From Pictodentalium vernedei (taxonomy: Eukaryota > Mollusca > Scaphopoda > Dentaliida > Dentaliidae), in NCBI GenBank assembly GCA_031216915.1, contig CM062296.1, positions 142,270,344-142,334,343 on the forward strand: a stretch of 64,000 nucleotides of DNA, given 5' to 3'. Both the position numbers and the translations under genes were made by a program. The notes below the pieces were generated by a model. The model had not been told where the DNA came from. It searched no databases and saw nothing but the letters and a program-made list of their open reading frames with translations. The number at the start of each line of letters is the position of its first letter. The stretch's first letter is position 1. Below, one piece after another: positions 45,018 to 57,002 of the stretch.

Positions 45018-46660
45018 TCATTTATAATCAAACACGGAAATCCCAGTGAATCACACTTTGGAAAGTAATAGATATATACATATTTAGGTTGTTCTAAAAT
45101 CTTCAAAAGTCTCTCAGATAAATAGCCTCAGAGACATTCAAATTCATGGAACCCGTTTCTGGGTTCCTTCACTTTCTGAAATCTGCATGCCTGTTAGTGG
45201 GGGGGGGGAGATTCAAGTTTGTTCAAGCTAAGTTCCTGGGTTCATATTTGGGCTCACTGTGGACGCCCGAATTATAACTTAGTTCAAATTGAGGAATTTT
45301 CTTTAAAATCTTCTTCTTCAGATCTAGCAGTTGGAATGTTTTGATATTTGATATGTAGCATCCTTGGGGGGAGAGATTCAAGTTTGTTCAAACCAAGACC
45401 CTGGGTTCATATTTTGACTCCCTTTGGGAGCCCAGATTATAACTTAAGATTATAACTTAGTTCAATATGAGGAATATTCTTCAAAAATCTTCTTCACATC
45501 CACCAGTTAGAATCTTTTGATATTTGGTATACACTATCCTTAGTCCCTGGGTTCATATTTGGGCTTCCCGTGGGAGGCCAAATTGTACCAAAATTTGTAT
45601 TTTCCGAACTGAGAGGCTGATTTGAACCAAATTTGATATGAGGGCTTATTGGGTCAAAAGAACCTAATTTATGCCCCAAAAATTGTTCATGTCGCCCCAT
45701 GGGAACCGCAGGACTAAAACAGCCTTATGGATTCAAGTTTGTTCAAGCCAAGTCCCTGTGTTCATGTTTGGGCTTCCTGTGGGAGCCCGAATTATAATTT
45801 AGTTCAATATGAGGAATATTCTTAAAAAATCTTCTTCACATCCACCAGTCAGAATCTTTTGATATTTGGTATACAGTATCCTTAGGGAGGTGAGATATAA
45901 GTTTGTAAAAGCCAAGTCCCTGGGTTCATATTTGGGCTTCCTGTGGGAGTACGAATTGTACCAAAATGTCTATTTTCCGAAATGAGTGGCTGATGTGAAC
46001 CAAATTTGATATGAGGGCTTATTGGTTCATAAGTACATAATTTGTGCCAACAAAATTTTTCCTGTCGCCCATGGGAACTGCAGGACCTAAAAATAGAAAA
46101 AAAAATGTAAAACGTCCACATCTCCAAAACTACACGGCACTGAGAATTTTTATGTTGTGTTATCATTTATAATCAAACATGGAAATCCCAGTGAATCACA
46201 CTTTTGAAGTAATAAATACATACATATTTAGGTTGTTCTAAAATCTTCAAATGTCTCTCAGATAAATAGCCTCAGAGACATCAAATTCATGGAACCCATT
46301 TCTGGGTTCTGTCACTTTCTGAAATCTGCATGCCTGTTAGGGGGGTGAGATTCAAGTTTGTTCTCTGGGTTCATATTTGGGCTTCCTGTGGGAGTGCGAA
46401 TTGTACCCAAATGTCTATTTTCCGAAATGAGAGGCTGATTTGAACCAAATTTGATATGAGGGCTTATTGGGTCATAAGTACATAATTTATGCCAACAAAA
46501 TTTTTCCTGTCGCCCATGGGAACTGCAGGACCTAAAAATAGAAAAAAAAATTAAAACGTCCACATCTCCAAAACTACACGGCACTGAGAATTTTTATGTT
46601 GTGTGAAGCTTCCTTAGGAACAGCAGAAAGGAATGGTCCAAAAAAAATTGCCATCGGTTT
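45018..46660. repeat. satellite-like array with CTGGGTTCATATTTGGGCTT units
   Basis: Several imperfect units contain AGATTCAAGTTTGTTCAAGC, CTGGGTTCATATTTGGGCTT and AATTATAACTTAGTTCAATA. A larger block at 45018-45200 (AATCAAACACGGAAATCCCA ... CTGCATGCCTGTTAG) is repeated at 46159-46340. Reverse-strand ORFs here simply follow the repeat. Fragments of the same family recur at 48790-49090 and 59270-59405. Confidence 0.7.
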
Positions 46661-46711
46661 TATCATAGGGTACTTTTCCAGTACTTTTGAAAAAATGCTG
46701 AGTCATCATTT

Positions 46712-48674
46712 TTAGCTTAACTTGACAAAGTTAAGATAAGCTATTGCCATCACGCGTGCGGAAGTCTGTTAGTCTATGAGTCTTCACATTTTCCTTTAGC
46801 ACAGGCTACACCCCGTAGTTCTTGTCTGATCGTCACAAAATTTCATATCCAGTTTTGGGGTCATGTCTAGATGAGAATGTCCCCTTTTGGTTGTGATCGG
46901 TCAACTGGTATGGCTGCCCGAGCCCAAAACCCGAAAACCATTAGCACAGTCTACAGGTCGTATTTATGAAGGGATTTCATTGTAACTTGGTAGGATACCT
47001 CTTTATAATGCCTAGATGAGAACATCTCCTTTTGGTCATCTGTCAACCGTTATGGCTGCCCAAGCCGAAACCCAAAAACTTTTAGCACAGTCTGCAGGTC
47101 ATGCTTAATATGAAGGGATTTCATTGTAACTTGGTAGGTTGACTTCATATAATGTCTAGATGAGAAAGTCCCCTTTTGGACATGATTGGGCAACTGTGAC
47201 GGCTACAGGGGCCAGAAGCCCGAAAACCTTTAGCACAGTCTACAGGTCATATTTATGAAGGGATTTCATTGTAACTTGGTAGGATGACTCCAAATAATGT
47301 CTAGATGAGAACGTCCCCTTTTGATCGTGATCATTCAGCCTTGATGGCTGCCTGAGCCCAAAAACCTTTAGCATAGTCTATAAGTCATATTTATGGAAGG
47401 ATTTCATTGTAACGTGTTTGGTCGTGATTGGTCAACTGTGACGGCTGCAGGTGCCCGAAGCCCGAAAACCTTGAGCACAGTCTACAGGTTATATTTATGA
47501 AGGGATTTCATTGTAACTTTGTAGGAGCACTCCAGATGATGTCCAGATGAGAATGTCTCCTTTTGGTTGTGCTCATTCAACCATGATGGCTGCCTGAGCC
47601 AAAGCCCGAAAACCTATAGCACAGTCTACAGGTCATATTTATGAAGGGATTTCATTGTAACTTGGTAGGTTGACTTCATATAATGTCTAGATGAAAACGT
47701 CTCCTTTTGGACGCAATTGGGAAACTGTGATGGCTACAGGGGCCCGAAGCCCGAAAACCTTTAGCATGGCCTAGAGGTCATATTTGTGAAGGGATTTCAT
47801 TGTAACTTGGTAGGATGACTCCAAATAATGTCTAGATGAGAACATCCCCTTTTGGTCGCGATCATTCAGCCTTGATGGCTGCCCGAGCCCAAAACCCCAA
47901 AACCTTTAGAATAGTCTATAGATCGTATTTATGGAAGTATTTCATTGTAACTTGTTAGGTTGACTCCATATAATGCCTAGATGATGACATCCCCTTTTGG
48001 TCGTGTTTGGTCAACTGTGATGGCTTCAGGTGCCCAAAGCCCAAAAACCTTGAGCACAGTCTACAGGTCATATATATGAAGGGATTTCATTGTAACTTCG
48101 TAGGATCACTCCAGATTATGCCCAGATGATAATGCCCCTTTTGGTCACGGTCATTCAACCATAATTGCTTCCTGAGCCCCAAACCAGAAAAACTACAGGT
48201 CGTATTTGTGAAGGGATTTCGTTGTAACATAGTAGAATGATTCAGAATAATGTCGAGATGAGGATGTCCCCTTTTAGTTGGAATCGGTCTACCGTCCTGG
48301 CTACACAGGCCTGAAGACCAAAAACCTGTAGCACAGTCTACAGGCCATATTTATGAAGGGATTTCAATGTAATTTGATAGGAAGACTCATTTTGGAATAA
48401 TTTCACTGTAACTTTCATTGGTATACGTTAACTGTGAGGGTCACATACATTAACTCTGAGGTCATATTAACCCACCCCTCAGCTCTTTAGTACAGTGTAC
48501 ACCTCATATTATTTTTATTAAAAACATAGCATACAGGGAACAGAAATTAACATATTCCCAATTATCACAATTCTTGTCTTATTTCATAATCCTTTCATAA
48601 ACATTGAACATTATTCTTTTCATCAAACACAACACACAGACAAGTTAAGCTACAGTGTCATTGACACTTTCATT
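46712..48674 (+). mobile_element. Helentron/HINE-like element 2
   Basis: The left end is TTAGCTTAACTTGACAAAGT, which folds with the following TAAGATAAGCT. The right end has AGTGTCATTGACACT plus TTCATTT, identical to element 1. Internal monomers of about 140 bp repeat in the same 1-2-3-4 type order for about two higher-order units, one of them with a deletion in a type 3 monomer near 47412. The 3' module (about 48400-48660) is almost identical to 38265-38520. Confidence 0.75.
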
Positions 48675-48789
48675 TAACACTGTGAGTAATGGGAAAAACA
48701 TTAAAGAATCTTCTTCCCCCATACCACTGCTTCAAAGGCTGTCATATTTCATACATAACATCTTTGGAAGATTTATTCACATGTTTGTT

Positions 48790-49100
48790 GAAATCAAATC
48801 CCAGGGTCCTTATTTGGGCTCTATATGGGAGCCCAAATGTTGAGATTAGTGCAATATGAGGAATATTCTTTAAAAATCTTCTTCCAATCCACCCATCAGA
48901 ATCTTTTGATATTTGGCATGCTGCATCCTTAGGGGGGTGAGATTCAAGTTTGTTCAAGCCAAGTCCCTGGGTTCATATTTGGGATCCGATCCACCGGTCA
49001 GAATCTTTGGATATTTGGTATACGCTTTTCTTAGGAGGGGCAGATGGAACTTGTTCAAATCAATTCCCTGGGTTCATATTTAGGCCACCATGTCAGGTGA
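48790..49100. repeat. fragment of the CTGGGTTCATATTTGGG array family
   Basis: Two to three diverged units of the family at 45018-46660, directly downstream of Helentron-like element 2. Confidence 0.6.
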
Positions 49101-49262
49101 GCACCCTCAGGCCCCCTGGAGCCTCATGTTTCTGGATTTTTCACACATGCAGATGGTGTTCTGGATAAAGTGTTGTTTAAATTACAAACTGATTTACAAT
49201 TTGAACTTAGATCGAATGAGTTTATCTGGTTTTTGATTATTTATCCAGTAGGTACACGAGAA

Positions 49263-49344
49263 GGTTTATTTACTAAACCTGTGATCGTTAAAAGTTGCCT
49301 TACAGAAGGCAATTTTTAACGATCACAGGTTTAGTAAATAAACC
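49263..49344. repeat. perfect fold-back
   Basis: GGTTTATTTACTAAACCTGT pairs with ACAGGTTTAGTAAATAAACC across a short centre (AGTTGCCTTACAGAAGGCAAT). Confidence 0.85.
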
Positions 49345-49402
49345 TATTGTGTTTCAAAATATAGGTTTTGGGCTATGGGTAGTGTCTTATTGGAACATTT
49401 AC

Positions 49403-49511
49403 ATTATTGTGATGAGTTGACGGTAACATGGTCTGAGGTTTGCATCTCTGTTGAACATAAGCTCCGAAGCACAAACCTCAGATCATGTTACCATCAATTC
49501 ATCACAATAAT
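49403..49511. repeat. fold-back
   Basis: ATTATTGTGATGAGTTGACG pairs with the reverse complement ending CATCACAATAAT at 49511; a few mismatches. Confidence 0.8.
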
Positions 49512-49575
49512 TTATAATATTGAACAATTCTCTTGAAAGTATCCATTGTGTTCCGTCACTAACATCCTAGATCAA

Positions 49576-50307
49576 CAGTGGTGGCGCTACGGGGGGGCAT
49601 GGTGGGGGGGATTTTTGCCCCCCCCCCCCCAAACGAAGGCTTTGCCCCCCCCCCCTCCCCCCAGTTGCCCCCCCCCCCCCCAAACCATCTCGCATGCATT
49701 CCCATCCACCCTCACACACAAACACATTCAGTCACTCTCTCTCACACACACACACACACCCCTCTCTTTTTTTTATTCCCAATAATTTCCCATACACACT
49801 TAGCCCAAAGCCTCAGGCTAGCTGATGAACACATCCAGACAGTAGAGATTTAAAGACTCGGATGCAGATTCTTATAAGTTATAATTAAGTTATGAGCCAA
49901 CAAAGGCATGTCTATCCATATCCCTTGTCTAAAAAAATTCATGGATTTCGCATTATGACAGACGGGCATTTTCTCCCTTCCACTGTTCAATTATTTATCT
50001 CTCTCTCTCACGCACAGACCCACCAGACGCGGATCCAGGATTTTTTTAAAGGAGGACCGCTAATTACCATTACATTTAGTTGAAACTTGGACCCAAAGTC
50101 CGTAATATAATTTTTTGGTTTGGTACGTCCACAGGACGTACCAAACCAAAAAAATATATTACGGACTTGGGGTCCAAGTTTGGACTACCTCATAACAAAG
50201 TAATGATATGATCCTTTACGTATTTGCCCCCCTTCATGGGAGTCTGCCCCCCTAGTTGCCCCCCCCCCCCCCCCCCCCCCACAAAAAAATTTCTGGCGCC
50301 ACCACTG
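49576..50307. mobile_element. hAT-type non-autonomous element with C-tracts
   Basis: Ends CAGTGGTGGCGCTA and TGGCGCCACCACTG are inverted repeats. A perfect 8-bp target duplication, TAGATCAA, flanks it (49568-49575, 50308-50315), as expected for hAT. The interior has C12-C22 runs, a CACACA microsatellite and a nested fold-back (50083-50181). No transposase. Confidence 0.85.
50083..50181. repeat. fold-back of the TTTGGTTTGGTACGTCC family, nested in a hAT MITE
   Basis: Arms AAACTTGGACCCAAAGTCCG and the reverse complement. The centre GGTTTGGTACGTCC is shared with the fold-backs at 19147-19264 and 56577-56675. Confidence 0.8.
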
Positions 50308-50315
50308 TAGATCAA

Positions 50316-50707
50316 AAACCTTTTTTTTCTTGTACATGGGAATAGTGCAGAGTTATTTTTAGAACCTTAGATAGAAAAAACTATCGGAAATAATGTAGTA
50401 CCTCTTGGCCAATCTGAGATAGGGAAAATCACGTGAGATATAATATACCCAGTTGCTGATGTATCAACTTTTTCAAATTCCAATATATCACCAGCGATAT
50501 AAACTTTGCTTGGGCGACAGCAAATATATTGTAACACTGGTAATGATTTGTACAGACCTTAAGTTTTATGTATCTAAAAAGTGTACAAATCCTATTACAA
50601 ACTGGGACATAAAGATAAGGGTGTGTGACAGTGTGGGATGAGATGCATATAGAAAAATGCCAAAAAACTTGAGTAATGTAATCATATTAGGCCTAAAAAA
50701 TTAAAAA
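50316..50707. other. dispersed repeat
   Basis: About 50560-50690 (AGTGTACAAATC, TTACAAACTGGGACA, GACAGTGTGGGATGAG) matches 56178-56290 with moderate divergence. No gene. Confidence 0.45.
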
Positions 50708-51074
50708 TCTGTTTCTCAGGCCCTCCCGCATGGTCCTTTTGGCTGCCACATGCTCTCTTTTTATAACCAATGTAAACTTAAAAAAAAAAAAAAAAATTAA
50801 ATGGTTTATGTCTGATATTTTACCCAAGTTAAAAAAATTCATAAATTTGTCCCTTGAGTGCAAGAAGGCTTTGCAGTGCTTCAGCATTGCAAAGCCTTCT
50901 TGCTCTCAATTGCCGAAATACACCACCACCCATGCTATTCCATTGCTTATGAGGACTAAAACATAAACCAAGAACATGAACTTTTGATGGCAAAGAATAA
51001 TTACAGAAATAAAAAATAAAATAAAAAAACGCTCACCCTCATGCAATTTTACAAATAATGGCCTGAGAAACAGA
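50708..51074. repeat. TIR element with a nested fold-back
   Basis: Ends TCTGTTTCTCAGGCC and GGCCTGAGAAACAGA are perfect 15-bp inverted repeats. A fold-back (50856-50908, arms GCAAGAAGGCTTTGCA) lies inside. Confidence 0.6.
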
Positions 51075-51831
51075 AGATCTACTTTCTGTGGTCTTATGTC
51101 AGAACACAACAAGGGTGGAGTATGGGGGATGGGAATCAACGACCCGAGGTGGAGTTTTTCTTCTATTTCATGAGAGCCCCCATAATTCAAATTTTCTCAA
51201 TGGCATCAGACGCAGACCCTTTCCCAAAGAGGGAGAAGAATTCTTGTATCATCTTGTTTGATATAATTACTTATATTTACTCTGTAATCTATATGCAATT
51301 AACAGGTCAAATTTCCCCATGAGGACCCCGGGAAGTGAAGCAGTGCTTGTTTACTGTGGTAAACAAGGTCTATTTCACTGGGAAAATAGGACTCTTGTCA
51401 ACAATGCCTGGGGTGGATGTTTTCTGAAATGGACATTATGGGTATAAACAATTGGCTGAACTTGACTTTTTATACCATTGTTACCTATTTTACTATATAT
51501 GAAAAGCCTATGACATAAATTTTAGCTTTACACACCAACCGTGGTGAACATGCCAGAAATGAGATTTCAGTCGTAAAAATTTACACCTACAGTGGAAGTA
51601 CATACAAGTTGACCTTTGGTGACCTGAATGTGAACTTGTCTAAATTTATCGCACGTCACCTCACGAAGAGTGAAATGAAAGTGGCAATTGTTTATTATGT
51701 TTTTAAATGAGTTTACCTCATAAAACACCAAAAATTAACAAACATGCATTGTCTCATGTTAATAAAGCATCCATAAACCGAAATAGTATGTTATTAAAAT
51801 GAAAAAGGCCCCGTTTCTTTTTTCCATTTTG
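51075..51831. other. spacer without supported feature
   Basis: AT-rich; I see no gene, repeat boundary or RNA here. Confidence 0.4.
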
Positions 51832-53063
51832 TTAGCTCAGCTTTGGCAAAGCCAAATTTGAGCTTTTGTCATGGCCCGTCTGTCCAACAATTGGATACGG
51901 CTCGGGCTAGAGGCCGTATTTATGAACCGATGTTCATGAAACTTCTTGGGTACCTTTGTTATGACCGTGGGACGAGAATGAGTGTTTTGGGGTGCGGTCC
52001 AAAATTCAAGATGGATGCCAGCTGCCATTTTGTACCGACAATGCGGAAATCTGTTTTTTGTACAGAACTTCCATATGAAAGCTCTGATTTGAATAATTTT
52101 TTGTATGAATGTTTAGTACCATGGGATACATCACATATAATACAGGTTTTTTTCTCATGCGTAATTTGTGCAAATTAGACTAATTTTGATGTTTTTTGGT
52201 GTTTCTTTCAGCACTGTAAGTGCAAATGCTAATACGGCTCGGGCTAGAGGCCGTATTTATGAACCGATCTTTACGAAACTTCTTGGGTACCTTTGGGATC
52301 ACCGTGGGACGAGAACGAGTGTTTTTGGGTCCGGTCCGAAATTCAAGATGGCCGAACTTCCATATGAAAGAGCTCATTTGAATAATTTTTGTGTGAATGT
52401 TTAGTACCATGGGATACATCACATATAACACAGGTTTTTTTTTCTCGTGCGTAAATTATGCAAATTAGACTAACTTAGACTGGGTGCGGACCAGAATTCA
52501 AGATGGCTGCCAGTGGCCATTTTGTACCGAAATTAGGTCTAATCAGTTTTTTGTACACAACTTCTATACAGCTCAGGCTAGAGGCCGTATTTATGAACCG
52601 ATCTTTACGAAACTTCTTGGGTACCTTTGTTATCACCGTGGGATGAGAACGAGTGTTTTTGGGTGTGGTCCGAAATTCAAGATGGCCACCAGCAGCCATT
52701 TTGTACCAAAATTAGTGCAATCAGTCTTTTGTACAGAACTTCTGTATGAAAGTTCTGATTTGAATAAATTTTTGTATGAATGTTTAGTAACATGGAATAC
52801 ATCACATATAGTATAGGTTTTTTTCTTTTGCAGAAATTATGCAAATTAGATGAACTTTGATTTTTTCAGTGCGACTTACACACAGGAAGTACACATGTCA
52901 ATACGGCTCAGATTAAAGTCTGTATTTATGAACTGATCTTCATGAAATATCTTGGGTACCTTTATTATCACCTTGGGACGAGAACAAGTGTTTCTGCGTG
53001 CGGTCTAAAATTCAAGATATCTGCCAGTGGCCATTTTGTACCGAAATTAGATCTAATCAGTTT

Positions 53064-54412
53064 TTAGCTCAACTTGACAAAGTCAAGCTGAGCTATTGCC
53101 ATCACTTCCCGTCCGTCGACGTACGTATGTGGCACACCTCACAGGTCGCATTTATGATCAGATTACTTTGAAACTTGGTATGCTTGTTTGGGGTGACCTC
53201 TAGATGGGAGCTATCGATTTTTTTCAACTTCTGTCAAAAATTGTTGCTACTTAGAACTTATTTTAGTCAAACCACAATATTTCAGTTTGGCACACCCTAC
53301 AGGGCACATTTATGATCAGATTGCTTTGAAACCTGGCATGCTTGTTTGGGGTGACCTCTAGATGGGAGCTATCGATTTTCTTCGGTTTCCGTCAAAAAAT
53401 GTTGTCACTGGCAATGACCTTCAATTAACTTAATAAAAACTTAGTGCAGTTAAGCATCAATATTTCCCTTTGACACACCCAGCAGGACACATTTATGATT
53501 GGATCGCTTGCAAACTTGGTGAGCTTGTGTGGGGTGACATCTATATGGGAGCTGTCGATTTTCTTCCATTTCTGTCAAAAAATGTTTACCTTTGAACTTA
53601 GTTTAGTCAGACCTCAATATTTCCCTTTAACACAGCCTTCAGGGCACTTTTATGATCGGATCACGTTGAAACTTGGTATGTGTGTTCCGTGTGGCCTCTA
53701 GATGTGAGCTATTGCTTTTTTTCATTTCCATAAAAATTTATTGTCGTTATCACCAACCTTTGAACTTCCTGCATTTGTGCATCAACATATCCCTTTTGCA
53801 CTCTCTGCAGGGTATATTTATGAATTTCCATAAAAAAAACCCCATTGCCACAAGCAAACACCTTCTACTTAGTGCATTAACATCTTCCTTTGGCATGCCT
53901 CAGAGGACACATTCATTATCAGGTTGTTTTGAAACTTTGTATGCTTATGCAGGGTGACAAAGATAGGAGCTATTGATTTTCTTTTTGTTTCCATCAAAAA
54001 CTGTTGCTGTTAGCAACAATCTTTGAATTTATTGCATTTGTGCATCAACATTCTTTGACATGGCCTACAGGCCACATTTATCATAGGATTGTTTTTGAAC
54101 TTGGTGTGCTCATTAGGCAAGAACTTTAGATAAGAGCTATTGATTAGCAATCATTTCTGTGAAAAAAGTTGCCATTTACAATAACATATGAACATACTGC
54201 ATTTGTGTATCAACATTCTCCCTTTAGCCAGTCTTACAGTTTACATTTAAAAATGCATGGATTACTCTTGACGTTGTGCACACACAATGCTGTTATGTGG
54301 AAATTTCAAAAAATGACACTGGTACCAATGATCTTCAATTTTGCCATTTCATTTATAACTTACCAAGTTCAAGTTTGTCAAGTTGAGCTACAGTGTCATT
54401 GACACTTTCATT
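53064..54412 (+). mobile_element. Helentron/HINE-like element 4, nested in element 3
   Basis: The left hairpin AGCTCAACTTGAC-AAA-GTCAAGCTGAGCT is followed by CCGTCCGTCGACGTACGTAT and tandem units of about 150-175 bp (CACATTTATGATCAGATT, GAAACTTGGTATGCTTGT, GGGTGACCTCTAGATGGGAG). The right end is the same hairpin plus TTCATT. Element 3 sequence continues on both sides (AATCAGTTTTT | TTGTACACAAC), which places the insertion within a T run, consistent with Helentron T/T targeting. Confidence 0.75.
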
Positions 54413-54713
54413 TGTACACAACTTCTGTATGGCTCAGACTAGAGGCCATATTTATGAACCAATCTTTACGAAACTTCTTGGGTACCTTTGTTATCACCGT
54501 GGGATGAGAGTGAGTGTTTTTGGGTGTGGTCCGAAATTCAAGATGGCCACCAGCAGCCATTTTGTACCAAAATTAGTGCAATCAGTCTTTTGTACAGAAC
54601 TTCTGTATGAAAATTCTGATTTGAATTAATTTTTATATGAATGTTTAGTAACATGGAATACATCACATATTGTAAGGGGTTTTTTTTCGTGCAGAAATTA
54701 TGCAAATTAGATG

Positions 54714-55087
54714 GGGGCGCGGTGGCTCAGTTGGTAGAGATGTAGGCTGCAAGCCGAGAGGTCCTCGGTTCGAATCCCACCTGCGGCAACCGCGTTGTGT
54801 CCTTGGGCAAGACACTTCACCCCGATTGCCTACATGGGGGCACGATGACGCTGTGTACTGTGGCGTACTGCACGTCGATGGTGCGCATGTCTTCAACCAA
54901 TCTAACCCTGCCTGTGCTGCGGTGCAGAGTTCAGAGTTACGATGTTGGAGAGCTGACAGCTGCTCGTCGTTGCTCGGTGGTTCTCTCCGGGTACTCCGGC
55001 TTCCTCCACCCGTAAAACTGTCACGGTCACGATTAGCCATTGTGCATAAGTATGTGACCTTAAAACACCAATAAATAAATAAATAAA
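54714..55087 (+). mobile_element. SINE with tRNA-derived head, nested in element 3
   Basis: Box A TGGCTCAGTTGGTAGAG and box B GGTTCGAATCC are intact. Body and AATAAATAAATAAA tail are as at 34293. A perfect 15-bp target duplication, TATGCAAATTAGATG, flanks it (54699-54713, 55088-55102). Confidence 0.9.
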
Positions 55088-55859
55088 TATGCAAATTAGA
55101 TGAACTTTGATTTATTCAGTGCTATTTTCACAATGTAAGCACACATGTTAGTACGGCTCAGGGTAGAGGCTGTATTTATGAACCGATCTTCACAAAACTT
55201 CTTGGGTACCTTTGTTATCACCTTGGGATGAGAATGAGTGTTTCTGGGTACGGTCCAAAATTCAAGATGGCTGCCAGTGGCCATTTTGTACCGAAATTAG
55301 GTCCAATCAGTTTTTTGTCACAAATTCTATACAGCTCGTATTTATGAACTGATCTTCACAAAACTTCTTGGGTACCTTTGTTTTCACCTTGGGACAGGAA
55401 CGAATGTGTTTTGGGGTGCCTTTGTTATCACTGTGCTGTGAGAACAAATATTTTGAGGTTCAGTCAGACCCACTCTGGGACTCAAAGATTTTTTTCTAGT
55501 TTAGCATCTGACTGTCACCCACCTTTACAATACTTTACCTATACATTTGTTACAGGCAACGGTCAGTATTTATGTACAGACCGTTACAATACTTTATATG
55601 TACTTTTGTTATCAGTTCATTACCTAGATGTTTGTCATTGCTGTGTCACATACTATACATGTACATGTCTTTGTCTTGACAAGTTGAGCTACAGTGTCAT
55701 TGACACTTTCATTTCGGTGATAATTTGACAGCGGAAGTACTGCCCACCAGTGCTCATGTAAACAAAAACAGATTTACATGTATGAATATCTGCTGCTCAG
55801 TAAAATCGAGAAAAAATAATAGCGACTCTTAATAATATGACGATCATGGTATAAATAAA

Positions 55860-55940
55860 ATATATCCATAGTAGCTTGGTGTACCAAATGTTCATCCACT
55901 GGTGGTGAACATTTGGTTCACCAAGCTACTAGGGGTATAT
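55860..55940. repeat. fold-back
   Basis: TAGTAGCTTGGTGTACCAAATGTTCA-type arm pairs with TGAACATTTGGTTCACCAAG-type arm; centre CCACTGGTGG. Confidence 0.8.
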
Positions 55941-55961
55941 TCTATATATATCCCATGTTCC

Positions 55962-56020
55962 AGTCATGATTAGCTGTTGTGCAGAAATATGTGACTTTAA
56001 ACAGCAATAAATAAATAAAA
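55962..56020 (+). repeat. SINE tail fragment
   Basis: CATGATTAGCTGTTGTGCAG followed by ...GACTTTAAACAGCAATAAAT matches the SINE tail only. Confidence 0.55.
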
Positions 56021-56257
56021 TAACAGGTCAAATTTGTACTGAAGGTATGGTAAATGGTTTTATGTTTGGATATTCACTTAACAGGTTTCAGTTAATAAAT
56101 ATCCAATATTAAGTTGACTCGACTATATATCATAAGACCAGTATTGATTTGTAAGACCTGGGATTTCATATAGCGAAAAAAGTGTACAAATCATATTACA
56201 AGCTGGGACAGAAAAATTAGTGAATGCGACAGTGTGGAATGAGTTGAATTTAGAAAA

Positions 56258-56963
56258 GTGGTGAAAAACTTTGGAGATGTAATCATTTATTATACGCTAA
56301 ACGATAAGTTATCGAAGAAATTGCAGAAAGATAGAAATTGTATCCCCCACTGTGAAGATATAGAAATTTTCATTTTCATGGTATCAATCAAAATGGCTGC
56401 TTTCAAAGCATCACTTCAAGGTGAATATGAATCAAATTATCACTGGAAATGATCAATTTGTTCTAAAAACGTTTAATGAAATGTAAATCTAGTGTGTTTG
56501 AGTGGATACCGATCATTTCCAGCAATAATTCAACACGTATTCACCTTGAATTGATGCATGAAACCCGCTACTCCAAACATGTCCTGAAAGTCTGTAATAT
56601 AAGTTTTTGGTTTGGTATATCCTTTTAAAGGACATACCAAACCAAAAACTTATTTTACGGGCTTTCAGATTGCATGATCCTATCTGTTCTGCATATCAAT
56701 CAAATCACTTCCACGTTTCAATGATTCAATGCTATGCTTACTCTCATGCATCAGTTCATGGTTGAAATGAGTGGAATTTTCAGATCCTTATAAAAAAACG
56801 TATAATAAAAAGAAAATCTAGTGTTTTTGAGTGGATACTGAAAATTATCTCACTTGTGACAGAGACAAATGGTTATTTTTGCTTGCACAAGTGCTTGCGA
56901 AAAATAAACATTTGTCTCGGTCACTCCTGAGAAAATTTTCAGTATCGACTCAAAAACACTAGA
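56258..56963 (-). repeat. composite repeat, inverted copy of 18843-19545
   Basis: Same order of modules on the opposite strand, including the fold-back with TTTGGTTTGGTA centre (56577-56675) and the large fold-back with ATCTAGTGTTTTTGAGTGGA ends (56816-56963). Confidence 0.8.
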
Positions 56964-57002
56964 CATCCTCTATATACATTATTTTAATTTTTCTCTTTTC
57001 AG

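Larger units (their letters stand above)
51832..55713 (+). mobile_element. Helentron/HINE-like element 3 with units of about 335 bp
   Basis: The left end TTAGCTCAGCTTTGGCAAAG folds on itself. The right end is AAGTTGAGCTACAG, AGTGTCATTGACACT, TTCATTT, as in elements 1, 2 and 4. Internal tandem units (GGCTCGGGCTAGAGGCCGTA, AACTTCTTGGGTACCTTTGT, CAAGATGG..GCCATTTTGTA) start near 51899, 52235, 52568, 52905, 54433 and 55155. The array is split by element 4 (53064-54412) and by a SINE (54714-55087). No coding capacity. Confidence 0.75.

Noticed and set aside
45494-46584. Reverse-strand ORFs with repeated FDPISPHIKFGSNQP-like peptides
   Set aside because: The peptides repeat because the DNA is a tandem repeat. 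No start, codon bias or family supports translation.
54714-54790. tRNA gene (also at 34293)
   Set aside because: Box A and box B are good, but the acceptor stem does not form and the sequence continues into a SINE body with tail and target duplication.
55378-55728. 116-codon ORF at the end of Helentron-like element 3
   Set aside because: It overlaps the 3' module and hairpin shared with the other elements; no protein family is recognised.
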